Positions 1 to 6,282 of a stretch of 6,282 bases of DNA are shown piece after piece. The stretch is from Ruminococcus sp. UBA6407 (GTDB taxonomy: Bacteria > Bacillota > Clostridia > Oscillospirales > Ruminococcaceae), in NCBI GenBank assembly GCA_002438605.1, contig DJPR01000028.1, positions 53,135 to 59,416 on the forward strand, written 5' to 3'. Every line of letters begins with the position of its first letter. Position 1 is the first letter of the stretch. The translations under genes were made by a program, and so were the position numbers. Under the pieces are notes generated by a model. It was given only the letters and a program-made list of their open reading frames with translations, had not been told where the DNA came from and searched no databases.

Positions 1-63
1 GCTTTGTGCGGTATTGCCTTAAGTGCTGCCTTTAATCTTAAGAAAAGGATGAACGAAGTATGA
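1..63 (+). CDS. C-terminal end of an upstream gene, probably a membrane protein (partial)
   Basis: Reading frame 1 is open from the window edge to a TGA at 61-63, while the other two forward frames hit stops by position 33. The visible 20 residues begin with a small, hydrophobic stretch (ALCGIALSAAF) and end in a basic, polar tail (NLKKRMNEV). This is what the last transmembrane helix of a bacterial inner-membrane protein with a cytoplasmic C-terminus usually looks like. The stop codon overlaps the start of the sensor/cyclase gene in an ATGA arrangement, which strongly supports this being a real gene end and the first member of a coupled pair. A transporter or permease would fit, but family assignment is impossible from so little sequence. 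Frame and stop are seen directly; membrane nature is inference. Confidence 0.62.
   Translation, partial: ALCGIALSAAFNLKKRMNEV
45..63 (+). promoter_or_regulatory. Shine-Dalgarno plus ATGA stop/start overlap (translational coupling)
   Basis: An AAGGA motif at 45-49 lies inside the end of the upstream gene, 10 nt before the ATG at 60-62. The upstream TGA at 61-63 shares two bases with that ATG. Such 4-base overlaps normally allow terminating ribosomes to restart on the downstream cistron, so the two proteins are probably made in linked amounts from one mRNA. The spacing is slightly longer than ideal, which fits a start helped by coupling. Confidence 0.6.
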
Positions 64-1988
64 CTGAAAATATTATTAATATTGCTGTAGTAGTAGCAGG
101 TATTGATGAAGAATATCAGAATAATATAATATGTGGAATTAATAAATATACAAGAGAAAGTAAAATCAATACTTCATATTTTGCCACGTTCGGAGGGGTA
201 TTGAGCAACAGCAGATATGATGCAGGTGAATATAATATCTACAACCTTATTAATATCAACGAGTTTGACGGTATACTGTTGATGACAAATACCATAAGTG
301 CTCCGAATGAAAAATTAAAAATTATTGAGAGGGTAAAGGAATCTGGCATTCCGGCAGTTGTATTTGACTGTGGTGATTATCCGGAGTTTTACAATGTCAG
401 CATTGATAATGTTAAGGCTATGAGCGATATTGTAAAGCACGTTATTCAAAAGCATAATGCAAAAACCATTAATTACATCTCAGGCCCTCTTGCAAATCCG
501 GAGGCTTTCGACCGTTACAATGCATTTTTAAGCGTTATGAAGGAAAACAGTCTTTATGTTGATAACAGACGCATATATTATGGTGAATTTCGCAGTGTGG
601 ACGGAAAAAATGCAATTGATAAATTTCTATCTGACGGAATAGAGCTTCCTGACGCTTTCATTTGTGCGAATGACGCAATGGCTCTTGCCGCTATTACAGA
701 ACTCGAAAAAAATGGCATACACGTCCCTGACGACGTTATTGTTACAGGCTTCGACAATACCTACAAGGCACGCAATTTTATTCCTGAGCTTACTTCTGTA
801 AAGCGTCCGTTATTTGAAGTGGGATACAAAGCCTGCGAAATGATACATAAAATAATCAGCGGAGATTCTGTTGATAAAAATGTTGTTCTTGAGGCTTCTC
901 CTGTTTTTTCACAAAGCTGTAAATGCAAGGAAAAAGAAATGGTTGAGGATTTCAATCTTTACAAAAAAACTACTTATCAAAAGCTCGATAACTGCGGAGT
1001 TGATATTTCCATCCTTAACCGCTTAACAACTGCACTGGTCGATACAGAAAGTATAGATGAAGTTATGAATTCCATAAGTAATTTCATCTCAGAGCTTGAA
1101 TGTGAAAAATTCTATATATGCCTTTGCGTTGACTGGCAGGGTGGTGTAATCAGTTCAAAGGACGAAGTTATTCTCAATAAGCCCGGATATCAGATTTCAG
1201 GCTATACCAAAAGTATGAGTGCTCCTCTTGTGTGGGAAAACGGAATCAAAAAGCAGATTGAATTTTTCAGCAGCAAAAAAATGTTTCCTGAAAAATTTGA
1301 ACATGGCGGTAATATAAGCTATTTCTTCCCTATACATTTTCGTGAAAGATGTCTTGGATACTGCATTTTTGTCAACAGTGAATTTCCTATTAAAAGTATG
1401 CTGTGTCACTCGCTTCTTTTGAACATATGCAACTCCATTGAAAATATACGAAAGCTTCATCAGCTCAATGGAGCTATTTCTGAACTTGATAAGCTCTATG
1501 TCATTGACCCATTGTGCAATATTTATAACAGAAACGGTTTTATTCGTGCTACGGATAAAATCTTCAAACAGTGTATCGCAGAAAACCGCAAAATTATGAT
1601 TATGTTTATAGATATGGACGGTCTGAAAATAATAAATGATAATTATGGTCATAAAGAGGGTGACTTTGCTATTCAGCGTCTTGCGGAAGTAATTCGTGAC
1701 TGCTGTATGGCTAATAATACCTGTGCAAGATTCGGCGGTGACGAATTTCTAATTTTCGGATATGATATGGACGAAGATGACGCTGACGAATTAAGAGCAA
1801 GATTTATAACAAAACTCAATGAAATAAACAGAATTGTAAATAAACCGTATCAGATTGCAGCAAGTCTTGGAAGCTATATAACCGAAGCTGACGAAGATAC
1901 TCCTATGTTCAAGCTTATAACAAAGGCTGATGAAGTTATGTACGAAGAAAAAAAGCGAAAAAAAACATCAAGATATATCAGACATTAA
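60..1988 (+). CDS. Cytoplasmic LacI-type ligand-binding domain fused to a GGDEF diguanylate cyclase
   Basis: This probably makes c-di-GMP from two GTP in response to a small ligand, plausibly a sugar. Residues about 5-290 form a LacI/RbsB-like periplasmic-binding fold. It shows the family signatures ND-AMA near 204-208, a VPDDVIVTGFDNT strand-turn around 221-234 and a PELTSVKRP segment just after, ending at a C-x-C pair (C287, C289). There is no N-terminal helix-turn-helix, signal peptide or membrane segment, so it should be soluble and cytoplasmic despite the fold's name. Residues about 310-470 resemble a GAF-like sensor (weak call), followed by a helical linker (about 455-482). The GGDEF domain follows: D483-x5-YNRNG, metal Asp D518, guanine contacts N526 and D535, GGDEF at 559-563, and a closing ADEVMYEEKK. 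The I-site positions 550 and 553 are Met and Asn, so product inhibition at the canonical site is unlikely. It is coupled to the gene before it and ends at a strong terminator. Domain calls are confident; ligand and output are inferred. Confidence 0.93.
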   Translation: MTENIINIAVVVAGIDEEYQNNIICGINKYTRESKINTSYFATFGGVLSNSRYDAGEYNIYNLININEFDGILLMTNTISAPNEKLKIIERVKESGIPAVVFDCGDYPEFYNVSIDNVKAMSDIVKHVIQKHNAKTINYISGPLANPEAFDRYNAFLSVMKENSLYVDNRRIYYGEFRSVDGKNAIDKFLSDGIELPDAFICANDAMALAAITELEKNGIHVPDDVIVTGFDNTYKARNFIPELTSVKRPLFEVGYKACEMIHKIISGDSVDKNVVLEASPVFSQSCKCKEKEMVEDFNLYKKTTYQKLDNCGVDISILNRLTTALVDTESIDEVMNSISNFISELECEKFYICLCVDWQGGVISSKDEVILNKPGYQISGYTKSMSAPLVWENGIKKQIEFFSSKKMFPEKFEHGGNISYFFPIHFRERCLGYCIFVNSEFPIKSMLCHSLLLNICNSIENIRKLHQLNGAISELDKLYVIDPLCNIYNRNGFIRATDKIFKQCIAENRKIMIMFIDMDGLKIINDNYGHKEGDFAIQRLAEVIRDCCMANNTCARFGGDEFLIFGYDMDEDDADELRARFITKLNEINRIVNKPYQIAASLGSYITEADEDTPMFKLITKADEVMYEEKKRKKTSRYIRH

Positions 1989-1994
1989 TAAAAC

Positions 1995-2042
1995 AACACC
2001 ATACAAAGTCTTTTTGGCATTCTTTGTATGGTGTTACTTTTT
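1995..2042. terminator. Bidirectional intrinsic terminator between convergent genes
   Basis: A perfect 14-bp inverted repeat (AACACCATACAAAG at 1995-2008, CTTTGTATGGTGTT at 2022-2035) encloses a 13-nt loop. On the + strand it is followed by ACTTTTT and begins 6 bases after the sensor/cyclase stop codon. On the - strand the same stem is followed by GTTTTATTA, so it should also stop transcripts arriving from mfd. The U-tracts are moderate but the stem is long and uninterrupted. Confidence 0.88.
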
Positions 2043-2043
2043 G

Positions 2044-2080
2044 GGAGTGATACAATTATGCTTTGCATCACTCCTTGTTT
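2044..2080 (+). terminator. Second hairpin, probable backup terminator on the + strand
   Basis: An 8-bp stem (GGAGTGAT at 2044-2051, ATCACTCC at 2067-2074; a G-T pair could extend it by one) surrounds a 15-nt loop. On the + strand it is followed by TTGTTTTATT, which runs into the last codons of mfd on the opposite strand. Read from the mfd side it is followed by A-rich sequence (CAAAAAG), so alone it is not an intrinsic terminator in that direction. There it would only add a 3'-end stem before the stronger terminator downstream. It is less stable than the neighbouring hairpin. Confidence 0.55.
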
Positions 2081-5000
2081 TATTCAGCAGCTTCATTTGC
2101 ATTTCCATGCATTATATTAACCACATTCTTCATCATGTCAAAAGGACGTACCTTTGGCTTGATTTTCACCGAAATATATGGAACAGATATGCTGTTGAAC
2201 GTAATTATACCCTTATACGCAGCGGAAAGTGCAGAAATTTGCTGCATATTCGGATGCTCAATGTAGAAATACATCGCTCCGTTTCTTTGTGTTATCTCTG
2301 TAATTCCAAGATGTGCCGCTTTATTTCTCAAAAGTGAAACTTCAATGAGTCCGATTACAGATTTCGGCGGTTCACCATATCTGTCTATAAGTTCATCAAT
2401 AAGCTCCATGCGGTCATTATCCTCAGTAATCAGCATGATTTTTCTATATACATCTATTCGCTGATTAAGGCTTGAAATGTAGCTTTCAGGTATATGAGCG
2501 TCAATCTGGATATCAACTGTACATTCAAGTGCCTTTTCCGGCTTTTCACCTTTTTCCTCCGAAATGGCTTCTGAAAGCAGTTTGAGGTACATATCATAAC
2601 CGACTGCTTCCATATGGCCATGCTGTTTTCCTCCAAGAATACTTCCTGCCCCTCTGATTTCAAGGTCACGCAAAGCAATCCTGAAACCGCTTCCGAATTG
2701 AGTAAACTCCCTCATTGCATTAAGACGCTTTGTAGCTATTTCTGTAAGCACCTTGTCTTTTTTAAACGTAAAATATGCATACCCGCGTCTGTTGGAACGT
2801 CCTACACGTCCTCTGAGCTGATAAAGCTGAGAAAGTCCAAAGCGGTCAGAATCTTCAATAATAAGCGTATTGACATTTGGAACATCAACACCTGTTTCAA
2901 TAATTGTAGTGCAGACGAGAATATCTATTTCATGTTCAACAAGCTGCCGCCATATATCAGACATCTGCTCCTCCGGCATCTGACCATGTGCAAATGCAAT
3001 TTTCGCATCAGGCAGCAATTGTGAAAGCTTTGAAGCACATGACTGTATGGTTTCAACTCTGTTATGGATGTAATAAACCTGTCCGCCTCGTTTTAGTTCA
3101 CGAGCAATAGCCTGCAAAATTACAGCCTGATTAAATTCAACAACATACGTTTGTACAGGATGTCTGTCCTGCGGCGGTTCTTCAATTACAGACATATCTC
3201 TTATTCCGCTCATAGCCATATTGAGCGTTCTTGGAATCGGTGTTGCAGAAAGTGTAAGAACGTCAATTCCGCTGAAAGTCTGCTTGAATTTCTCCTTATG
3301 TGCAACTCCGAAACGCTGTTCTTCATCTATAATTGCAAGTCCGAGGTCTTTGAACACAACGCTTTTCTGAATTATTTTATGAGTCCCTATCAAAATATCA
3401 ATTGAACCTTTTTTAAGCTTTTCTATAATTTCAGTCTGCTGTTTCGGACTTCTATAACGTGACAAAAGTTCAATATTAACAGGAAAATGCTCAAATCTTC
3501 TCAATGCAGTCTGATAATGCTGCCATGCAAGAACGGTCGTAGGAACTAAAATTGCACACTGCTTTCCGCTTAAAACACACTTCATTGCTGCCCTGAGAGC
3601 AACTTCTGTCTTACCAAAGCCGACATCTCCGCAGAGAAGTCTGTCCATAGGACGAATACGCTCCATATCTGCTTTGATTTCATTAATACTCTGCATCTGG
3701 TCGTCCGTTTCAACGTAAGGGAAACGTTCCTCAAAATCACGCTGTATTTCATCATCAGCATAAAAAGCAAATCCCTTGCTCTGCTCTCTTTTGGCATAAA
3801 GCTCAATAAGCTCGTGTGCCATATCCTTTACAGCACGTTTTACGTTGTTTCTTGTTCTCTGCCAATCATTAGAGGAAAGTTTGTTGAGCTTTACTCCCGA
3901 ATCATCACGAGGTCCGATATATTTGGAAACCATGTCAAGCTGAGTTACCGGTATATACAGCTTATCTGTTCCTGCATATTGTATAGTAATATAGTCTTTT
4001 ACAACATCATCAAACTCCAGCTTTTTTATACCTATAAAGCGTCCTATACCATGGCTTGAATGGACTACCAAATCGCCTTCTGTTATATCGGCAAGACTTC
4101 TTATTTCCTCGCCTTTTTTTCTTCTTCTAGTCTTTTTTGAGGACTTCATTGCTTTTGCCTGAGTAATAAGAACTGTCTTATTTTCAGGATATTCAAATCC
4201 TCCGCTAAGACTTCCGGTTGTAAGAAGTACCTGTCCCTTGCTTATTTCATCAGATTCGCCGGCAAGTTTACAGTAAATGCCATTTTCTTCAAGGTCATGC
4301 TTGATTATCGGCAGAGTTTTTTCACTTCCTGCCATAAGAATCATTCGATAACCGTTTTTGCAGTAAGCCTCCAGGTCCTCATTAAGCTGACGCATTTCTC
4401 CGCCCCATGCAGCAGTCTGCAATGCCTCAAAGCTAATCAGCCGTTTAAATTCTATTCTTTCTCCGCCCTGCATAAACGAGCTTACATAAAGCTGATTTTT
4501 ATTTTCTGCAAAGCTGTGAATCTGCGGCATTTCAAAATAATAACCATCAAGTCCCTTGCAAAGCTGACCGTCCTCAATAAGAATTTTAATATCTTCCTTA
4601 TGCTGGGCAAGAACTCCTGAGGCTGTATCCATTATCTCTGAATATTCGCAAAAAAATACAGCACCATTAATATAATCAAAAACAGATGATGGCTTATCAT
4701 AAATCAACGGATAGTATTTATGACCTGTCGCAAGGATTTCTCCGCTTTCCAGACGGCTTACATCACCGCTTAAATTCTCCCTTACCAAATCAGCTTTTTT
4801 ACCCCTGAGATTTTTCAGCATACTTTTTATTTTTTCTGCCAAATCATTATTGTCGTACAATACTTCACATGCAGGAGAAATGTCAGCTTTTTCAATTGTA
4901 TCGCTTCTTCGCTGTGATTCACAGTCAAAGTAGGAAATTGTGTCTATTTCATCTCCCCAAAGCTCTATTCTTATCGGTTTAGAATAATGTACAGGAAAAA

Positions 5001-5544
5001 TATCCACAATTGAACCCCTTACAGAGAACTGTCCTGCACCTTCAACCTTTTCACAGCGTTCGTATCCGCAAATTGAAAGTCGTCTGCAAAGGTCTGATAT
5101 GTCAATTTCAGTGCCGCTTTCGATGTTTATAATGCTGTCTATAAGCCTGTCAGGTGGAATTGTCGGCTGCATTACGCCCTCAATTCCTGCAACAATTACT
5201 GAGCATTTACTGTTTGCCGCCTTAGTAAGTGCAGAAATTCTCATCTGCTCATATTCCGTGCTTGCTCCCTCTGCATAAGTCAGCATAAGCTCCCTTGACG
5301 GAAAAAGCACAGCACATTCCCTTTCTGCCATTTGATTTATGTCATCACAAAGCTTTTTAGCCTCTGCTTCACTTCCTGTAATGGCAAGGGATATTTTTTC
5401 GGAATTTTCAAGGGCATAAATAAGCTGTACCCTATGAATATGTGAAAGTCCGGTTACAGAAACAGGAGAAATATTCTTCTTTAAAGCTTCTTCAATTCCT
5501 TTATATCCTGAAAGCTCTTTGAACAGACTTTTTAATATATCCAT
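2080..5544 (-). CDS. mfd: Transcription-repair coupling factor Mfd
   Basis: Mfd is an ATP-driven DNA translocase that pushes or removes RNA polymerase stalled at lesions and recruits UvrA to start nucleotide excision repair. The product has 1154 residues, close to the usual family length (E. coli about 1148), with all domains in order. The UvrB-like N-terminal module includes VRGSIVDIFP around 175-184. A basic linker (about 466-478) leads into the CarD-like RNA-polymerase-interacting domain (about 485-548, GDLVVHSSHGIGRF from 490). The RecG-like motor has Walker A GDVGFGKTE at 639-647, DEEQ box at 740-743, SAT at 766-768 and motif VI QLRGRVGR at 909-916. The translocation motif RDLEIRGAG lies at 959-967, and the C-terminal regulatory TRCF domain has IPESYI from 1018. 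No key motif is missing or interrupted. The start is fixed by a strong ribosome binding site. It lies 23 bp after pth in the same direction, an order common in Firmicutes, so the two are probably co-transcribed. The unit appears to end at the terminator next to its stop codon. Confidence 0.98.
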   Translation of the reverse strand: MDILKSLFKELSGYKGIEEALKKNISPVSVTGLSHIHRVQLIYALENSEKISLAITGSEAEAKKLCDDINQMAERECAVLFPSRELMLTYAEGASTEYEQMRISALTKAANSKCSVIVAGIEGVMQPTIPPDRLIDSIINIESGTEIDISDLCRRLSICGYERCEKVEGAGQFSVRGSIVDIFPVHYSKPIRIELWGDEIDTISYFDCESQRRSDTIEKADISPACEVLYDNNDLAEKIKSMLKNLRGKKADLVRENLSGDVSRLESGEILATGHKYYPLIYDKPSSVFDYINGAVFFCEYSEIMDTASGVLAQHKEDIKILIEDGQLCKGLDGYYFEMPQIHSFAENKNQLYVSSFMQGGERIEFKRLISFEALQTAAWGGEMRQLNEDLEAYCKNGYRMILMAGSEKTLPIIKHDLEENGIYCKLAGESDEISKGQVLLTTGSLSGGFEYPENKTVLITQAKAMKSSKKTRRRKKGEEIRSLADITEGDLVVHSSHGIGRFIGIKKLEFDDVVKDYITIQYAGTDKLYIPVTQLDMVSKYIGPRDDSGVKLNKLSSNDWQRTRNNVKRAVKDMAHELIELYAKREQSKGFAFYADDEIQRDFEERFPYVETDDQMQSINEIKADMERIRPMDRLLCGDVGFGKTEVALRAAMKCVLSGKQCAILVPTTVLAWQHYQTALRRFEHFPVNIELLSRYRSPKQQTEIIEKLKKGSIDILIGTHKIIQKSVVFKDLGLAIIDEEQRFGVAHKEKFKQTFSGIDVLTLSATPIPRTLNMAMSGIRDMSVIEEPPQDRHPVQTYVVEFNQAVILQAIARELKRGGQVYYIHNRVETIQSCASKLSQLLPDAKIAFAHGQMPEEQMSDIWRQLVEHEIDILVCTTIIETGVDVPNVNTLIIEDSDRFGLSQLYQLRGRVGRSNRRGYAYFTFKKDKVLTEIATKRLNAMREFTQFGSGFRIALRDLEIRGAGSILGGKQHGHMEAVGYDMYLKLLSEAISEEKGEKPEKALECTVDIQIDAHIPESYISSLNQRIDVYRKIMLITEDNDRMELIDELIDRYGEPPKSVIGLIEVSLLRNKAAHLGITEITQRNGAMYFYIEHPNMQQISALSAAYKGIITFNSISVPYISVKIKPKVRPFDMMKNVVNIMHGNANEAAE

Positions 5545-5548
5545 ATTT

Positions 5549-5557
5549 CCTCCTTTT
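5549..5557 (-). promoter_or_regulatory. Strong ribosome binding site of mfd
   Basis: On the - strand AAAAGGAGG stands 4 nt before the ATG at 5544-5542. It almost fully complements the 16S rRNA tail and fixes the mfd start. It lies in the 23-bp gap after the pth stop, so mfd has its own initiation signal rather than depending on coupling. No terminator or promoter is seen in this gap. Confidence 0.85.
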
Positions 5558-5567
5558 ACATCAACCG

Positions 5568-6185
5568 TTAATTATATTTATTCATTGCTTCGTCAACCTT
5601 GTTCTGCACAATAAGTTTTACTGCCTCTGACGCATTTTCTGTAGACTGATTCATAAGATTCATTTGTTCCTTTGTAAAATGTCCAAGCACCCAGTCCGCC
5701 AAATTATAGTCCGGATGAGGCTTTTTGCCGACTCCTACTTTTACTCTGATAAACTCATCTGTACCAAGCAGATCAATTATGCTTCTCATTCCGTTATGTC
5801 CGCCATGACTTCCTTTTCTGCGAATTCTGAGTTTACCGGGTTCAAGTGAAATATCATCATAAATAACAATCAGATTTTCTGATGACAGCTTATAAAAATT
5901 CAAAACCTGAGTTACTGATTCTCCGCTGTTATTCATATATGTGGTCGGCTTCAAAAGTATGCAGCGTTTTCCATTTATATCAGCGTCAGCGTAAAGTCCC
6001 TTGAATTTCATTTTATCAATCTTAACTCCGAGCGATTCCGCCAATTTATCTATTGTCATAAAGCCTGCATTGTGACGTGTGTTTTCATACTGAAGTCCTG
6101 GATTTCCAAGACCTGCAATGACATATTCGACTTTTCCGCCTGAACCTTGCGTTGAAATTTTATCAAACAAATCAAAAATGCTCAT
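5568..6185 (-). CDS. pth: Peptidyl-tRNA hydrolase
   Basis: Pth cleaves the ester bond between a peptide and tRNA on peptidyl-tRNAs that fall off the ribosome, freeing tRNA for reuse; it is a soluble cytoplasmic housekeeping enzyme. The 205-residue product matches the bacterial Pth family throughout: VIAGLGNPG (22-30), TRHNAGF (36-42), LKPTTYMNNSG (78-88), VIYDDISLEPGKLRIR and GSHGGHNGMRS (125-135). Residues known from E. coli Pth map to N28 (N10), H38 (H20), N85 (N68), D110 (D93) and N131 (N114), so the active site is intact. The first 18 or so residues (MSIFDLFDK...) precede the point where E. coli Pth begins. An AGGAG sits at the right distance from this ATG and no other suitable in-frame start is near the conserved core, so I keep the extension. 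It is first in the visible pth-mfd unit. Confidence 0.97.
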   Translation of the reverse strand: MSIFDLFDKISTQGSGGKVEYVIAGLGNPGLQYENTRHNAGFMTIDKLAESLGVKIDKMKFKGLYADADINGKRCILLKPTTYMNNSGESVTQVLNFYKLSSENLIVIYDDISLEPGKLRIRRKGSHGGHNGMRSIIDLLGTDEFIRVKVGVGKKPHPDYNLADWVLGHFTKEQMNLMNQSTENASEAVKLIVQNKVDEAMNKYN

Positions 6186-6191
6186 ATCATA

Positions 6192-6196
6192 CTCCT
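6192..6196 (-). promoter_or_regulatory. Ribosome binding site of pth
   Basis: On the - strand AGGAG lies 6 nt before the ATG at 6185-6183. This decides the start and supports the N-terminal extension of Pth. An ATG at 6190-6188 is too close to the motif, out of frame, and meets a stop at once (ATG ATA TGA). Confidence 0.75.
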
Positions 6197-6210
6197 ATAA
6201 ACAATTATTA

Positions 6211-6231
6211 GGGTGTCTTAAAAAGACACCC
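6211..6231 (-). terminator. Perfect 9-bp hairpin in the pth leader (upstream terminator or leader structure)
   Basis: GGGTGTCTT (6211-6219) and AAGACACCC (6223-6231) form a perfect stem with a 3-nt loop. On the - strand (the direction of pth) it is followed by TAATAATTGTTTA, a poor U-tract, and the stem ends 25 nt before the pth start codon. On the + strand it is followed by TGAGTCTG, so it is not an intrinsic terminator there. It could be the weak terminator of a gene beyond the window edge, an attenuator or stabilising stem in the pth leader, or a copy of a small dispersed palindrome. The hairpin itself is certain; its role is not. Confidence 0.45.
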
Positions 6232-6282
6232 TGAGTCTGTCGAAAATATAATTAAGTAATTAATAATGGGTTTCCAAAGGGT

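Larger units (their letters stand above)
6186..6282 (-). promoter_or_regulatory. pth upstream region with a possible promoter
   Basis: These 97 bases hold the pth ribosome binding site, the 9-bp hairpin and an AT-rich stretch at about 6243-6267. On the - strand this stretch contains TATATT (6250-6245), a five-of-six match to a sigma-A -10 box. A TTGGAA (6277-6272) could act as a -35 box, but its 21-nt distance to TATATT is too long; at 17-nt spacing the hexamer is TAATTA, a weak match. A promoter here is plausible because mfd and pth need one, but neither pairing is convincing, and transcription may begin outside the window. Confidence 0.22.

Noticed and set aside
60..960. LacI-family transcription repressor
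   Set aside because: The ligand-binding domain matches, but there is no N-terminal helix-turn-helix before the first strand, and the C-terminus carries a GGDEF enzyme. It is not a DNA-binding regulator.
1197..1652. 151-codon open frame on the - strand inside the sensor/cyclase gene
   Set aside because: It is antisense to the GAF-like and GGDEF regions, whose sense frame has recognisable motifs. Its translation has no recognisable domain, so it is a shadow of AT-rich coding sequence.
1930..2337. 135-codon + strand open frame crossing the end of the cyclase gene, the terminators and the 3' end of mfd
   Set aside because: It would be translated through two hairpin terminators and antisense to mfd. 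The composition is cysteine- and histidine-rich as expected for an antisense shadow, and no family is recognisable.
2614..3024. 136-codon + strand open frame inside mfd
   Set aside because: It lies opposite the conserved helicase motifs of Mfd, which fully explain the open frame. No recognisable product.
4297..4620. 107-codon + strand open frame inside mfd
   Set aside because: Antisense to the Mfd N-terminal region, with no recognisable domain. The sense frame is continuous and conserved.
6186..6282. c-di-GMP riboswitch or other structured riboswitch upstream of pth
   Set aside because: Only one short simple hairpin is present and no conserved aptamer sequence is recognisable in the 97 bases available.
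6266..6282. Possible + strand gene start (ATGGGTTTCC...) at the right edge
   Set aside because: There is no Shine-Dalgarno sequence in the AT-rich bases before it, and only a few codons are visible.

Overview
The window is an ordinary chromosomal segment from a low-GC Gram-positive bacterium, most likely a member of the Clostridia (Oscillospiraceae/Ruminococcus-like; this placement is inference). The evidence is AT-rich coding and intergenic DNA, strong AGGAGG-type ribosome binding sites, the Firmicutes-type pth-mfd gene pair, and a cytoplasmic LacI-type sensor/GGDEF fusion of a kind I associate with gut Clostridia. I see no mobile element, CRISPR array, tRNA or rRNA.

Layout. (1) Positions 1-63, + strand: the last codons of an upstream gene whose hydrophobic-then-basic tail suggests a membrane protein. 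Its TGA overlaps the next ATG in an ATGA junction. (2) 60-1988, + strand: a 642-residue soluble protein with a LacI/RbsB-type ligand-binding domain lacking a DNA-binding headpiece, a GAF-like middle region, a short helical linker and an apparently catalytic GGDEF domain without the inhibitory I-site. It is probably a ligand-responsive diguanylate cyclase. (3) 1989-2079: a short convergent intergenic region with two hairpins; the first looks like a bidirectional intrinsic terminator. (4) 5544-2080, - strand: full-length mfd (transcription-repair coupling factor). (5) 6185-5568, - strand: pth (peptidyl-tRNA hydrolase), 23 bp upstream of mfd and probably co-transcribed with it. (6) 6186-6282: the pth leader, with a perfect 9-bp hairpin and an AT-rich stretch that may hold a promoter.

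How the genes work together. pth and mfd are housekeeping genes (recycling of peptidyl-tRNA; rescue of stalled RNA polymerase with recruitment of UvrA) and form one transcription unit. The opposing unit is a signalling gene translationally coupled to a probable membrane protein. If that protein is a transporter, the pair could link nutrient uptake to c-di-GMP, but only about 20 of its residues are visible. The sensor/cyclase and its coupling are the most interesting content; the rest is conventional.
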